From Paulinella micropora (lineage: Eukaryota > Cercozoa > Imbricatea > Euglyphida > Paulinellidae), in NCBI GenBank assembly GCA_019918135.1, contig WBZZ01004665.1:1-64000 (forward strand): a stretch of 64,000 bases of DNA, in the 5' to 3' direction. This document shows, piece by piece, positions 49,531 through 60,118 of the stretch. Every line of letters starts with the position of its first letter. Position 1 is the first letter of the stretch. The notes under the pieces are model-generated. The model made no database searches, was not told the origin of the DNA, and was given only the letters and a program-made list of their open reading frames with translations. The position numbers were made by a program, and so were the translations under genes.

Positions 49531-50383
49531 GTGCACAGCCCACGGCTCCACCACGGATGGGGCGGAATGTGGTGACGGGGTCAGGGCACGGTGCTCGGGT
49601 GGGAGAGGGGGGGGGGGGGGGGTCACCCTCCCCCTGGAAGGGGAAGGGGGGGGGGTCCCCTCCCGCGTTCTCTCTGCCTCCATACACCCCCCCCTCCCCG
49701 CCCGACCTTGGAAATTATTCCAAGCTCACACTTTCCCCTGCCCCCGGTCGTCTGGAATCCGTCGGCGTAGGAGAGGGGAGGTGGCAGTGGCCCGGGCTGG
49801 CAGACTCCTCACGCCCGTCGTCGGCGTTAACCGCCGACGAGAGAGGGGGGCGGGGCTCCGGCCCCCAGTTACTAATTCTGATTTGGTTGTGTTAGAGCGA
49901 GCCGGCAGCTTGAAAGACTGCTGTTACATTTCGAACAAGCTTCAATTTTTTTCAACCATGAAAAAATACAAAGTTATGTATTAGCAGGTCTCATTTTTCT
50001 TTTTTTAATGCTTCTGTTCTTGATTTTATTTGAATTACAGTTGATTAAATAACTTAGTTTCGACTACCACATGACAACCAAGTCTTAGAAATATTATTAT
50101 TTGTATCATGGCGACTGCGTTAGATTTATATACTGAACTTTTTTCAATTTCAAGTTTTGAATTTGAATTTGAATTCAACACAGAAATTAAATATTTATTA
50201 TTAATTCAATATATTTAATTAATAAATCAATAATAAAACGATATATTAATAGTATAACAACTACAAGTGAGTGGTAAGTAATCTGAGTGTGTCACAGTGA
50301 CTCATGTAAGACAAAGCTCGAGGTCGCCAAAGTACAAGTACGACAGACTGAGCAACAGACACCGCTGTAGTACCGCTGTGCAT
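49531..50383. other. Spacer with composition switch and AT-rich palindromic tract
   Basis: Up to about 49870 it is GC-rich with a G run at 49607-49621. From about 49880 it becomes strongly AT-rich. At 50145-50250 there are overlapping inverted repeats of TTGAATTTGAATTTGAATTC and TATTTAATTAATAAATC type. No gene is seen. Such a tract could be a promoter block or a replication origin; nothing else supports either. Confidence 0.4.
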
Positions 50384-51454
50384 TCACTCCCCTAGTAAAA
50401 TCTGTCTGTGTCTCACTGGCACAGTCGGTATGTGTCGGGCTCTTCTTCCTTGCCCCAGAGAGTCTACCGCTACGCCCGGTCGCAGGGTCTGTCCCGCCCG
50501 TGTTTGAGCTTGGTGGGGATGCAGTGCCTCACTAAACAATCTGATGAGCTTGAGCTTGATGGGGATCGGGGACGGTTTTAGGCTCACTGTGAAGGTATGT
50601 TGGTCAAGGAATTCTGTAGTAAAGGCTTCAGTCAGAAAGGTCTTAATATAGTTCCCTAGCCGGGCGCCAAGGTCTTTCATTTCAAAAAATAGGCGCTGTA
50701 TCACCCAAAGATTATTTGAGCGATGCGGCAGAACAACACACATACCAAGTTCATCGTTGTTGCACGCTTTTGGCGCTTGTGTCGAGCCTGAAGAATCCAC
50801 TGTGCCTTGCGAATTGTAGGAACCTTTCGTCAAAACGACGTACTTGCAAGGGTGGAAGCGGAATGTTGGCTTCTGGGTGCATATCAAACCTTTGTGGTCA
50901 TACGAAGAGGGATCTTTCCAGCTTTCTATCTTGTGGTACAGATTGACATCAAGTCTGGATATGATGTTAGACCCCTCGGAGGGGCGGGTTAACAGTACGG
51001 GTAGCCAATCCGTAAGCTGTATGTCAGATTCGCTTAGCGTCAAATCGGAATTGCACACCTGTGTTAAGACCCCGACTGTCTCATCCAGTTGCTGCTTGCA
51101 ATCGGGAATAAGACTTGGCTTGAGCGTGACCACGATCTTCCTTCCTGACAGAGTTTTGTTTTTCACTGCATTCTGTACGGCCGGCCGCACGCGTTCCAAG
51201 CAGAAATTAAATAATCTACGGGGCGGGTACGGGTACGATATTCTGTACTTGGTGCATTTTAAATCATTTTGTATCCAAATAGATTTGGAGGAAACGTTGC
51301 CGCTGCCGCGAGCGATGATATACTTCAGCTCGTACTTGTTACTCGGGGCGTCCGCGAGCTTTTCATAGCTTGGTTGCTCTTTTGTGTACCAATGTCTCTC
51401 TAGCCTTTCCCTGCCTTTGAGGGCGTGGAAGACCACGGTGAGCGTGTAGTCCAT
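50384..51454 (-). CDS. Unknown protein, 356 residues; a shrunken copy lies at 59986
   Basis: ATG 51454-51452, intact, with lower GC than the left part of the window. It reads MDYTLTVVFHALKGRERLER, then a beta-rich region with KYELKYIIARGSGNVSSKSI, IVVTLKPSLIPDCKQQLDE, CTQKPTFRFHPCKYVVLTKG and, later, HTFTVSLKPSPIPIKLKL. The two KPS-type strands suggest an internal duplication. No signal peptide or membrane span. Family not recognised. Fragments of it are fused in the pseudogene region at 59986-60118. Confidence 0.55.
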   Translation of the reverse strand: MDYTLTVVFHALKGRERLERHWYTKEQPSYEKLADAPSNKYELKYIIARGSGNVSSKSIWIQNDLKCTKYRISYPYPPRRLFNFCLERVRPAVQNAVKNKTLSGRKIVVTLKPSLIPDCKQQLDETVGVLTQVCNSDLTLSESDIQLTDWLPVLLTRPSEGSNIISRLDVNLYHKIESWKDPSSYDHKGLICTQKPTFRFHPCKYVVLTKGSYNSQGTVDSSGSTQAPKACNNDELGMCVVLPHRSNNLWVIQRLFFEMKDLGARLGNYIKTFLTEAFTTEFLDQHTFTVSLKPSPIPIKLKLIRLFSEALHPHQAQTRAGQTLRPGVAVDSLGQGRRARHIPTVPVRHRQILLGE

Positions 51455-52063
51455 GGGCTCCCTCCCTCTTCCTCTTTTTTTTGTACAATGACTGTTTATT
51501 AGGAAAGGCCGAAAGGGGATGTACCTAAGGATCCAAGGATCAGCGCCCGCTGGTTGGGGAAAGAGGGGGGAGAAGGGGGCGGAGGGTGGGGAGGGGGCGC
51601 TCCCCACCCCCGTTCTTCTTCTTCCCTCCATCTGAGCCCCCTGAGCCCGGGGGGCTCAAAGAACAGGGGCAGGGTGGGAGGAGAAGGGGCGCAGACGCTA
51701 CAAAGAAAAATAAATAAATACATGAAACGACTCCACTCTTGACGTTCTAGCTGTGGGCCTGGGCGTGAGTGCTGGCGCCTGCGTCGGCGTTAGCGCGCAA
51801 ACCCCTCTAGTGTGCTTGGCCCAAGGGCAACCCCTAGTCCTGACAGACAGTGCAAATATCCGGAGCGTCTGAAAGTCTTTGGCTTCCAGCAGAGAGCGCG
51901 GCACAGCATGGAAGAAAGCGCCAGCAACAGCAGCTCCAGCCCTCCCGGAGACGGCGCCGGACTTACTACTACCATAACTGCAGCCTACTCGGCCGAGCTG
52001 ACTACAACTCTGAATCAGCAAGTCTATTGCGTCTAGCAGGTCCTTTTATAAAACAATACAGGT
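51455..52063. other. Spacer with G-rich tract and a possible small gene
   Basis: G and A rich blocks at 51555-51610 and 51645-51690. A plus-strand frame 51909-52037 (ATG, 42 residues, Ser/Thr-rich, MEESASNSSSSPPGDGAG) ends shortly before the palindromic polyadenylation-like signal at 52068, so a small gene is possible. A minus-strand frame across 51698-52021 is an alternative. Neither is convincing. Confidence 0.3.
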
Positions 52064-52067
52064 GTTT

Positions 52068-52077
52068 TTTAATTAAA
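52068..52077. terminator. Palindromic TTTAATTAAA
   Basis: Third copy of this palindrome, ahead of the stop of the minus-strand RING gene at 52087 and after a possible small plus-strand gene. Confidence 0.45.
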
Positions 52078-52086
52078 ATCAACGTT

Positions 52087-54081
52087 CTAGACGGGGACTA
52101 CGAATTCCTTAATCTCTCGACGACACAGGGGGCAGCGCCTGAGCTGTGCGGAGCAGTCCGCGCATATCCGGGCGTGGCCACACGAGACTAAAACGACCAA
52201 GGGCCCCGTTTCTTTGCCGGGGTCGTTCAGGCAGACCGCGCACTGCACGCGGTCAGCGCTTTCCTCTGCTGCTTCTTCTGCCTCGTCTTCTTCTTCTTGT
52301 TCGTCTTCGTCTTTACCAGAGCGCTGTGCCGGCTCCTGGTGCGGCGGGGTCTGGTTTTTCTTTCCTTCTCGCTTTTGCAGCCGGCGGAGGGAATGGCGTA
52401 TCTTGTTGCGCACGGAGCGGGCCTCTTGTAGTTCTTGCTGTACACGCTGCAGCTCCTGTCGCGCGTCCCCTGCGCTGGACCGTAGCTCCCGCCCTTGGCG
52501 TTCCAGCTCGCGCAGCAGGCCCTGCGTCTTGGCCAGCTCCTGGCGTTGTGTTTCTAGTGCCAGGCATGCCATCGCCAGACGCTGCTTGGCCGCCCCCTCT
52601 TCGGCCTCGGCCCCGGCCTCGGCGGCAGCCTCGGCCTCGTCGTCCCCGGCGGCGGCGCCGCCACCCCAGCGCTCCTCGCTCAGATCGTGGAACGAGCTCA
52701 GCAGCTGGGCAAGCGAGCCTACTCCCTGCGCCAGCAGCCGCGGCCGCAAGCTCAACCACCTGCCGCGGGGCTCGCACAGGTCCTGCCCCCACTCCCAACC
52801 CTCCAGCCACTTATCACCCAGCTCGGGCTGGACGGCCGACAGGAGCCCCGCCGTGCACAGCACAAACGGCAGTGCCAGGGAGACGACAGAAAGCCCGTCG
52901 CCCTCCCGCGGGGCCAGCAGCTCGCTGCAGGCCAGCTCCAGCAAGGTCTGCGCCTGGCGCTCGGGCATCCAGCGGCGCTCGGAGGCGTGCAGCAAAAAAA
53001 ACTGCAAGAGGGGCAGGCACTGCAGCTGTACGGCCGCCACGGGCCAGACCCACTCGGCAAATTGCAGACAATCCTTGGCTTGGCTTAGCACCTCAAAGAC
53101 CTTGTCCCGCCTCAGCTGCACCAGCGACGCGCCCAGCACTGACACGACCACGCGGGCCTGCCCGAGGCTCGGCCTGCCGTCCTCGCCCAGTCTGAGATGC
53201 ATCAGGTCTAGCAATTGCAGTAGCAGCAGCTCGAGTCTGAAAACCTTGGACGTCTTGGGGCAAGGGGCCGCCTGCAACCTAACCAGCACCGCCCTCAGCG
53301 GCCCCGGCGACGAGTAGCGCAGGCGGAGCACCTCCTTCCACACCAGGCCCAGCGCCTCCAGCCAGCTCACCCAAGTCACCGCGTACATGAGCGGCGGGTC
53401 TGTTGTCAGGGTCCGCGCCTTGGCCAGTAGCCCTTGCACGGCGGAGAGCCGGGCAGCGCTCTCTAGGGGCTTGTCCGCCGAGAGCAGGCCCAACAACCTG
53501 CGCGCCAGCGCGCTTCGAGAAGACGAAGGCGCCCCTACACAGTCGGCCGGCCCCTCTTGCCCCAGCACTCCGACGTAAACCCAAAGCTGTTCAAGCGCCG
53601 GGCCCTTTACACCTTCCGATGCCAGCTTGCAGTACAGCGAAAACAGGTCCTGGCGCAGCAGCACGGCACCGCCGCCACCCTTGGCAAACACCCCGGGGCC
53701 GACCACCAGGGACAGCAGGCCCGCGCTAAACTTGGCTTCCCTCTGCATGTGCCGCAGCAAGCGCTTCGTAAAAGCGAGCTGGCCCCTGCGCGTCAAGGCT
53801 TCCAGCAACGGGATCCACGTCCCCAACAGCACCCTGGCCTCAAGCACGTATTCCAGGCTGCCGCTCCGCAAGTTGGCCGCGAGTTTCTGCATCTCAGCCG
53901 CCGTGCCTAAGATCAGACACGGCATGGCCACGTCGCAATGGTTACAATGGTGCTGCCGCTGCTGAGCAGCAGCAGCGCCCTTGTAGTCGGCGCACGGCTC
54001 TTCTTCCACGGCGCCGCTGTCCCCAGCACCCGCCCCCGCTTCCTGCTTGGCGCTCCCCCTAGCAAAGCCGCCGACCTGCAT
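52087..54081 (-). CDS. RING-finger E3 ubiquitin ligase-like protein
   Basis: ATG 54081-54079, 664 residues, intact. The N-terminal 450 or so residues are alpha-helical (TWIPLLEALTRRGQLAFTKR, LLLQLLDLMHLRLGEDGRPS). An acidic segment near 500 precedes a coiled coil (about 520-580, LALETQRQELAKTQGLLREL) and a second acidic stretch. The C-terminus is a C3HC4 RING: CAVC, then VSCGHARICADC and RRCPLCRRE (residues about 611-660), the same layout as in IAP- and MULAN-type RINGs. Such proteins transfer ubiquitin to targets and can block host defence. The substrate is unknown. Divergent from the SF3-like paralogs. Confidence 0.75.
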   Translation of the reverse strand: MQVGGFARGSAKQEAGAGAGDSGAVEEEPCADYKGAAAAQQRQHHCNHCDVAMPCLILGTAAEMQKLAANLRSGSLEYVLEARVLLGTWIPLLEALTRRGQLAFTKRLLRHMQREAKFSAGLLSLVVGPGVFAKGGGGAVLLRQDLFSLYCKLASEGVKGPALEQLWVYVGVLGQEGPADCVGAPSSSRSALARRLLGLLSADKPLESAARLSAVQGLLAKARTLTTDPPLMYAVTWVSWLEALGLVWKEVLRLRYSSPGPLRAVLVRLQAAPCPKTSKVFRLELLLLQLLDLMHLRLGEDGRPSLGQARVVVSVLGASLVQLRRDKVFEVLSQAKDCLQFAEWVWPVAAVQLQCLPLLQFFLLHASERRWMPERQAQTLLELACSELLAPREGDGLSVVSLALPFVLCTAGLLSAVQPELGDKWLEGWEWGQDLCEPRGRWLSLRPRLLAQGVGSLAQLLSSFHDLSEERWGGGAAAGDDEAEAAAEAGAEAEEGAAKQRLAMACLALETQRQELAKTQGLLRELERQGRELRSSAGDARQELQRVQQELQEARSVRNKIRHSLRRLQKREGKKNQTPPHQEPAQRSGKDEDEQEEEDEAEEAAEESADRVQCAVCLNDPGKETGPLVVLVSCGHARICADCSAQLRRCPLCRREIKEFVVPV

Positions 54082-54392
54082 GGTCCAAAAGGCTTGAGGC
54101 CAAGAGAAAAAGAGAAGAAAAAGAGGGAATGAAAAGAGAAAAAAGGGGGAGAGGCGGGGGGGGCGCCCCCCCCTTTTGAGCTCATATCCAGAAATCCTTT
54201 CTGCCACCTTCCCTCTCCCCTCCCCTGAGCCCAGGGGGCTCAAGGAACAAAGGAAGGGGGAGGGGAGGAAAGGGAGGGGGATAAGAGTAAAGATCAAATT
54301 GTGGTCTAAGAAGACAAAAACCTGGCTCTCTTAGAAATATAAAGCAAGAAAGCAGCTGGTTGTTGCTAATAAACCACTTGAACCGTCACAGG

Positions 54393-55785
54393 ATGGATTA
54401 CCAGGGAGCTCTGACCGTCAAAGAATTTCGCAAGCGCGCATACCAAGAGACCGGCCTTCCAGACGAACAGAAGCCTAGATTGCTTGAATACATCCTAGGC
54501 AACAAGTACAGCCATTATTTGCCAAAAGACATGCTATTTGACAAAGAAACGATTGTGCAAATTGAAGCAAAAAGGCTGGAGTGGTTTTCAAATGCCGAGC
54601 CCAGGTCCTTGCCTGCTGAAGCGCCGCTACTGCTTGAAGACCAAACAAGCGCTGGCAGAGAAACGCTATAAAAAGGCAGTCGAATTGTTGCTGGCGGAAC
54701 CGGTGGTCTTCTGCGGCGAGGCTTTATACCTTCTCGGGAATTGTTTGGAGTCGGGGGAGGGCGTACCAGACCGTGACACCAATTTCGCTCAATTGTACTG
54801 GGCGTCGGCCGTTCAGGCCTCTCTTCCACTTAGCCCAGCTAACCCTTGGCATTTGGATGTGCTGTCGAAACTTGTAAAACGCGCGAATCCTAGCTGGAAA
54901 ACGAACCCAAATTCGTTCCCCAAGTGTCTCTCGAATGGAGCGTCGTGGTTCCAGAATTTGTGGCATGAGCTGAAGTCGAAGTCGAACCAAGCCTCTTCTT
55001 GGCATCCGAGGCTTGACACGTATCGCGACAATGATGCTGTTAATGCCGGGCCCAGCAATGAGGATACGTCCCAAGCTTCAAAAGCAAACAACAGCAAAGG
55101 AGAAATGGAGGCCTGGCCACGCTTGCCAGAACCGGAAGCTAAGCCAGTTCCAAACCCTTCTCCTCCCCCGAGCACACTCAGCGCAGAGCTAAACTTGGAG
55201 ACCAACAGGCTGTCGATCAAGGTCAAAGAGATGCTAAAATTGGAAGACCGCCAAGATGAGATCAGAGCCTTTTTTTGCCTTGCGCCAACTAAGCATTTCT
55301 GGCTTGACCTCCGCGACGTATTGGCGCGCTGGTGGCCCGCAAGGACGGATGCTCTGATAGCGGTGCGATCCTGTGCTCTCAGAGAGGTCCTGGTTGGCAA
55401 AACCTGTGGCTGTCGAGTATACGCAGTTGATTAAGCTGCGGCAACTACCCCAAGAGTACAAGCATGCGCAGCGCAGCAGCAGAGCCTCGAGCTAGTACCA
55501 CCTGAGTGGGCGATGCGTTACAGAAGAAAGCCAAACATTTTCAAGTTTTGGGAGCAGGATTGCACTGAACCAGTTGACGCCAATCGCTTGCAGCGTTTAC
55601 TATTGCCTAGCCCCCGGGCTGTGCCACCAGTGTCCGAGTGGTTAGCGGGAACAATCCACGGTTGCTTTGAGGCGCGCGATGGAGATTTCTTTGTGGACTG
55701 GCTTGCGCGGCAGTTCAGGGGCTTTTCGGGCCTTGCAGCAGCAAGACTCTTCTTCGCAGAAGCGCCCCTCACAAAAACAAAAAAG
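54393..55785 (+). pseudogene. Truncated, frameshifted paralog of the SF3-like gene
   Basis: ATG 54393 starts a frame that is lost near 54640; coding then goes on in a second frame to 55434 and shifts twice more near 55390-55500. Matches to the 56304-59286 protein are clear: GEALYLLGNCLESGEGV against GEALYYVGNCLESGQGL, LYWASAVQASLPL, FPKCLSNGASWFQ, FFCLAPTKHFWLDL and FVDWLARQF. The GNCLESGEGV segment resembles a Sel1-type repeat. Homology stops near 55740, just before the helicase-like domain. Its first 60 codons differ from the paralog. Confidence 0.65.
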
Positions 55786-56303
55786 AAAACAGTTAATCCT
55801 TTCCACGGAGAGCAAGAGGGGGGGGAAGCACCCCTCTTTACTGTCCCCCCCCCCCGCCCCCCAACGCGCAGCCGCCGTACTTTTCTCGAGATGAAGCACT
55901 GTCCGTGCCATAGACCCGGCACCATGCGCGGAGTTATAAAAAATGAAATATAAAAAGAGGAAAAGAAGATTATTTTTGTCGACAACAAAAACAGGCGAGG
56001 GGTAGAGGGAGGGGAAGGGAAAAGGAGGGGGGGCAGGGGGGGGCAAGGGAAGTGCCCTTCTCATCCCCTGCTCCCTCCGCTTCTCCCCTTTTCTGCTACC
56101 CCCCTCGCCCCCCCCGCCCCCCCCCAATCTTGCCACAAATGCAAGGGGGAAAGAAATGAAAGATGAGAAGGAGGGAGGGGGGGGGGGGCGAGAGGATAGG
56201 GAGTCAAAAATACCAGCAAAGCCTGCTAGGGCAAAAACTTTGCTTTCCTAAAAGTAATAAGAAAACAATTCTTTGTCATTGATAACTACTCGTACCTCGC
56301 AGG
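55786..56303. other. Spacer with long C/G tracts
   Basis: C runs near 55847-55862 and 56101-56126, G runs near 56026-56045 and 56175-56190. No coding character after the pseudogene fades. Confidence 0.35.
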
Positions 56304-59286
56304 ATGGAGCACGTCCAAGACATGGAGCTAGGCAAAATTGCACAAGGGGCCAAACGCTCGTCTGAAGAGGGCATTGCGCAAACCGAGGCAAGAAAGCTAG
56401 AACGGGTTCTGAAAGCTAAGCCCGTAGAATTGCCGACCGAAGCGCCTAAACTGCTTGCAAAGGCCAAGAGAGCGCTAGCAGAGCAAAGCTACAAAGAGGC
56501 TGTTACCTTGTTCCTGCAGAAACCAGTGATTTGGTACGGAGAGGCTTTATACTATGTGGGCAATTGTTTGGAGTCAGGGCAGGGCCTGGCCAGGGCCGAC
56601 CCAGATCGTGCTCAATTATTCTGGGCGTCCGCGGTCCAAGCCTCTCTTCCACTTACCCCAGACTGCCCCTGGCATTTTGATGTGCTGGCCAAGCTTGTGA
56701 AGTGCTCCCAAAGACCGGGCTGGAAAATAGATTCGTTCCCTAAATGTCTCTCAAAAGATGCATCGTGGTTTCAGAGTTTGTTGGATACTCTGAAGTCGCA
56801 GTTGGACAAAACCTCTTTGCCTATGGACAAGGAGGGGGTCTTGGTCCGCAGCATGCATTCCCCCCCCAGCTCCCTCGCCGCCAGAGCATGGCACACACGA
56901 CATCGATGCCGGCGGCAGCCTGCGAGACACGCTTCGACCCCCGAGCGCGCCTGGCGCAGAGTTAAGCTCGGAGACCAACAAGCTTGTCCTTGAAGAAGAA
57001 GAGAGACGCTTGTGGGAAGCCCTGCAATCTAGGCCGCGAGAGTTCCGCGGCCTCGGAGCTCTCGAGCTTGCCCAGGCAAAGGACTTACTTGAGAAGTGCC
57101 CTAACGAGGAAAAGGAAAAGCTTGCAGTGGAGCTGCTGCGTCGTAAGCCAGCGCTCTGGCACGCAGAGGCTTTGCACCTCGTAGCCTGCTGCATGTCTGC
57201 GGGCCGGGGCGTGCGCAATAGCGACCCAAAGGTAGCTTTTCTGTATTATACGTACGCCCTCAAGCTTGCGGAGCTCGGCGCCAAGCGCAGCCTTTTCTAC
57301 CTTGACAGCCTGTGGCACGTTGTGGAGTATCTGGAAGGGCCCGATGCCGAGGCAAGCCTTGAAATTTTTAGGATTAACATTGACCCTGGCTTTCACTTCA
57401 AACAGCTCTTGGGTTTGATGCACGGGCTGAATTCCCAGCACCAGCAGCAGCTCCTAGAACGCAGCCGCCAAGCTCCGGCTACCTCTTTGCTGTCCAAACT
57501 TGCATGGAGAGAAATGTGGCCCACCCAGGGCGCATTCAGCATTAGGCCCATGCAACTAAGCGTCCGCATGCAGCGTTTTGCGCTGTCGATTAGGGAAAAG
57601 CCACTGATAGAAATTCAGAGCTGCAAGGATAAGATCAAAGCCTTTTTTTGCATCGCGCCAACCAAGTACTTCTGGCTCGACCTTTGCGATGTGATGGCAC
57701 GTTGGTGGCGCGCCCGGACAGATGCTCACGCGGTAGTGAGTGTTGTTCGGCCCAAACAAGTCCTGGATGGCCCTCCTGTCCAAGTTGAACAAACACGAGT
57801 CCTTAAAGTGCAGCAGTTACGTAGTGAATACGAGCACCGCGGCTTAGAGCTAATTCCCCGAAAGTGGGCGACGGATTATACAAAAAAAGAACAGAACGTG
57901 TTCAAGATCTGGGAAAAGAAATGCACCAAATCCGTACCCGACCAAGAGCTAGAAAGCTTTCTTTTCCCTGCGAAATCAACACCTAGCACTTCACAAGAGG
58001 TTGCGCAGCCATCCGTGCAGCAGTTGTCCGACTGGGGTACCTTGATTCGAGCCTGTTTTCAACAGCAGGACGGAGAACGGTTTATAAATTGGCTCGCACG
58101 CAATATGCATTGCTCACAGGAGCCTGGGTCGCAGTTGTGGGTTTGCCTGGAGGGACGGGTGTCGTTGCTGCTCCGCCAGGTTCTGGTGTCCTTTTTCCAA
58201 GCTTTGGGTAATGAGCACATTGTGATTTTTCGAGATGTTTACGAACATAACCTAAGCAACAAACTTGAAGAGCTCCAGGCGTGTAAAACTGCTGTCCTGG
58301 ATGGATGTCCACGACGAGCAGATGACACTATCCAGTGGAAAAACCTGTTCCGTTGTCTTGCAAATCAAACTCGAAAGTTCTCTGGCCGCAAAAACAATAC
58401 TGAAACGCCAATCTTGTTGCGCAATAGAAGCCACGTATTAATGTTGCCTGACCAGCAGGGTCAAACGCTGTGGACAGCGACACAGCTGCGGGCGAAAGGT
58501 GTGGCGGCTACAACTTTGCGTCTTGCGGTGACTGCGCCAGCGGTGGAACCTCCCACCAACGTGCCTTCAGCTGAAAATTTTGTACGCTACCTACAGACCT
58601 ACCAACCGGAGACACTAGCGCCCCTACCATCAGCGGCCGAGCAAGATAATGTATTCGTTAAGTATGTGCCAGAATTCTGCCGGCTGGTTGCGACGCAGGA
58701 GAGACTCCCAGGTTTGGAAACAGCGAGTGAAACAGAGGTACCCCATGTTTTCCCCATTAAGATGGGAAAAAATAAGGGGTTGTATGCAATCCGACACCTT
58801 GCTATTATTGCTAGTTTTGAAAGCTTTCTTGGCCTTGCTAGAGGAGAATTAGGAAATGTGGGCGAAGAGAGGTTTTGGGCTAGTATGAAACAACGTTTCC
58901 CGCGGCTAAACATAACAAACACGACCCAAACTATGTACTCAGCACTTGGGAGCGCCGGGCCACAAGCCAAAGGCCTTCTTTTCCCGTATACAGCGGCTGA
59001 GCTGTATCCGCAGGATATCGGCGAGGCGCTGCCTCATAACAGGAAGAGAAAATTGAAAAGAAAATTAAGAGAAGATACGACGGAGGAAACTGTATTAAGA
59101 TCGTCAACAGCCGTACAAGATGAGCGTCGTAAAAAGAAGAGGGTTCGTAGGCGAGAAGAAAAGGAACATTCCAGACGTCGCAAAAAGAAACATAAACGAA
59201 GGAAGGATCGCGCCGAGGATGAGCCCCTACCATTAGCGCCTCGCATCGAACAGGTGCCCTCATCGGACCCTTCATCGGCCTTGTAA
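56304..59286 (+). CDS. Sel1-repeat and SF3-helicase-like protein with degenerate P-loop
   Basis: ATG 56304. The first frame runs to 56993, but coding character passes into the frame ending at 59286 at or just after the C8 tract near 56860; total about 990 codons. Part 1 has a Sel1-like unit (YYVGNCLESGQGLARAD) and a second one near 57160 (HLVACCMSAGRGVRN). Part 2 has FFCIAPTKYFWLDLCDVMAR, then INWLARNMHC, GSQLWVCLEGRVSLLLRQVL where a Walker A would stand but without GKS/T, KTAVLDGCPRRADD at the Walker B place and WKNLFRCLANQTRKFSGRKN with ILLRNRSHVLMLPD, the SF3 sensor-like block. It ends with a strongly basic Lys/Arg tail, probably nuclear or nucleic-acid binding. SF3 assignment is by pattern and is inference; without a P-loop it is unlikely to be an active ATPase. 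Confidence 0.5.
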
Positions 59287-59797
59287 ATGTAACTATTTTT
59301 TGGAAATACTGTTCACTTGCTGTTTCCAAACTTGAACAAGGGTGAGGGAGAAGGGGAGTTTACCCTACGTAACAATATTACGTAGAGAAAAGCTTTTAAG
59401 TTCTCCTTTTTTTGTACAGATTTTGTGACCGGGAGGCTTCATGAGAGAAAGAGGAGAGGAAAGGGTGGGGAGAGGGGCGCTCTTCCCTCCTCCCCTTCCC
59501 CTCGCGAAGTCCTCTCTCCGAAATGTGCACAATATAGCGATTGGCGCTAAAGCGCGGGGGGGGGGGGGGGGGGGGGGGCGCAGTCGAGAGAGAGGGAGCG
59601 CGCGAGCCACACGCAGAAGGCTACTCATAGCAAAATCTGGCAGAGCCTAGTTTAAGCCAGACCAAACGCGCTGCGGGGGTAGTGGCAAGTGAAAGACCTT
59701 TTGCCAGCTTTTAATAAAAATAAAATTCGGTCCTGCTAGCCCGTGTTAGCGGACTAGGCTGATTAGCTGAATTGAACTGTCTCTCTTTTAAATTTAA
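59287..59797. other. Spacer with G homopolymer of about 23
   Basis: Holds a TACGTAACAATATTACGTA palindrome (59362-59383), CT-rich tracts and a G run of about 23 at 59557-59579. AATAAAAATAAAA near 59711-59725 could be a polyadenylation-like site. No gene seen. Confidence 0.35.
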
Positions 59798-59985
59798 ATG
59801 GACTTGTTACACGAAAATTCCTGAGCAGGCTTCCAATACCGGAGGGACGTCGTCACCAGACTTTTGTTAGCTAATTATGACAAGGGCACGCGGCGCAACG
59901 ACAGTTAGTAAGGGAGGGGGGCTGCTTTGTCCTGTTCTGCCACAGCCAAATGCTACCAACCTCCCAGCTAGTGCCCTGTCGAAAA
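59798..59985 (+). pseudogene. Decayed copy of the 5' end of the 6549 toroid lyase-like gene
   Basis: ATG 59798 is followed by the same first residues as the 6549 gene (MDLLHE), then TGA at 59822-59824, and after that GRDVVTRLLLANYD-type sequence and TAG near 59905. Most differences from the 6549 gene in the first 110 bases are in third codon positions and towards A or T. Similarity continues less clearly to about 59985. Confidence 0.75.
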
Positions 59986-60118
59986 AATTGCTACGGGCAA
60001 GGACTATTTGTGTACGGAGCCAAAAACACGCTTCAACCCTTGCAAGTACGTCGTTTTTGCTGAATTCCCTGCCCGACATACCTTCGCCGTGACTCTAAGA
60101 CCAACCCGGCCGCCATAA
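59986..60118 (+). pseudogene. Internally deleted fragment of the 50384 gene
   Basis: The frame encodes LCTEPKTRFNPCKYVVF, matching ICTQKPTFRFHPCKYVVL of the 50384 protein, and 10 residues later HTFAVTLRPTRPP, matching HTFTVSLKPSPIP; about 90 residues between the two are missing. It ends at TAA 60116-60118. It directly follows the piece of the 6549 gene, so two unrelated genes are joined. Confidence 0.65.
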
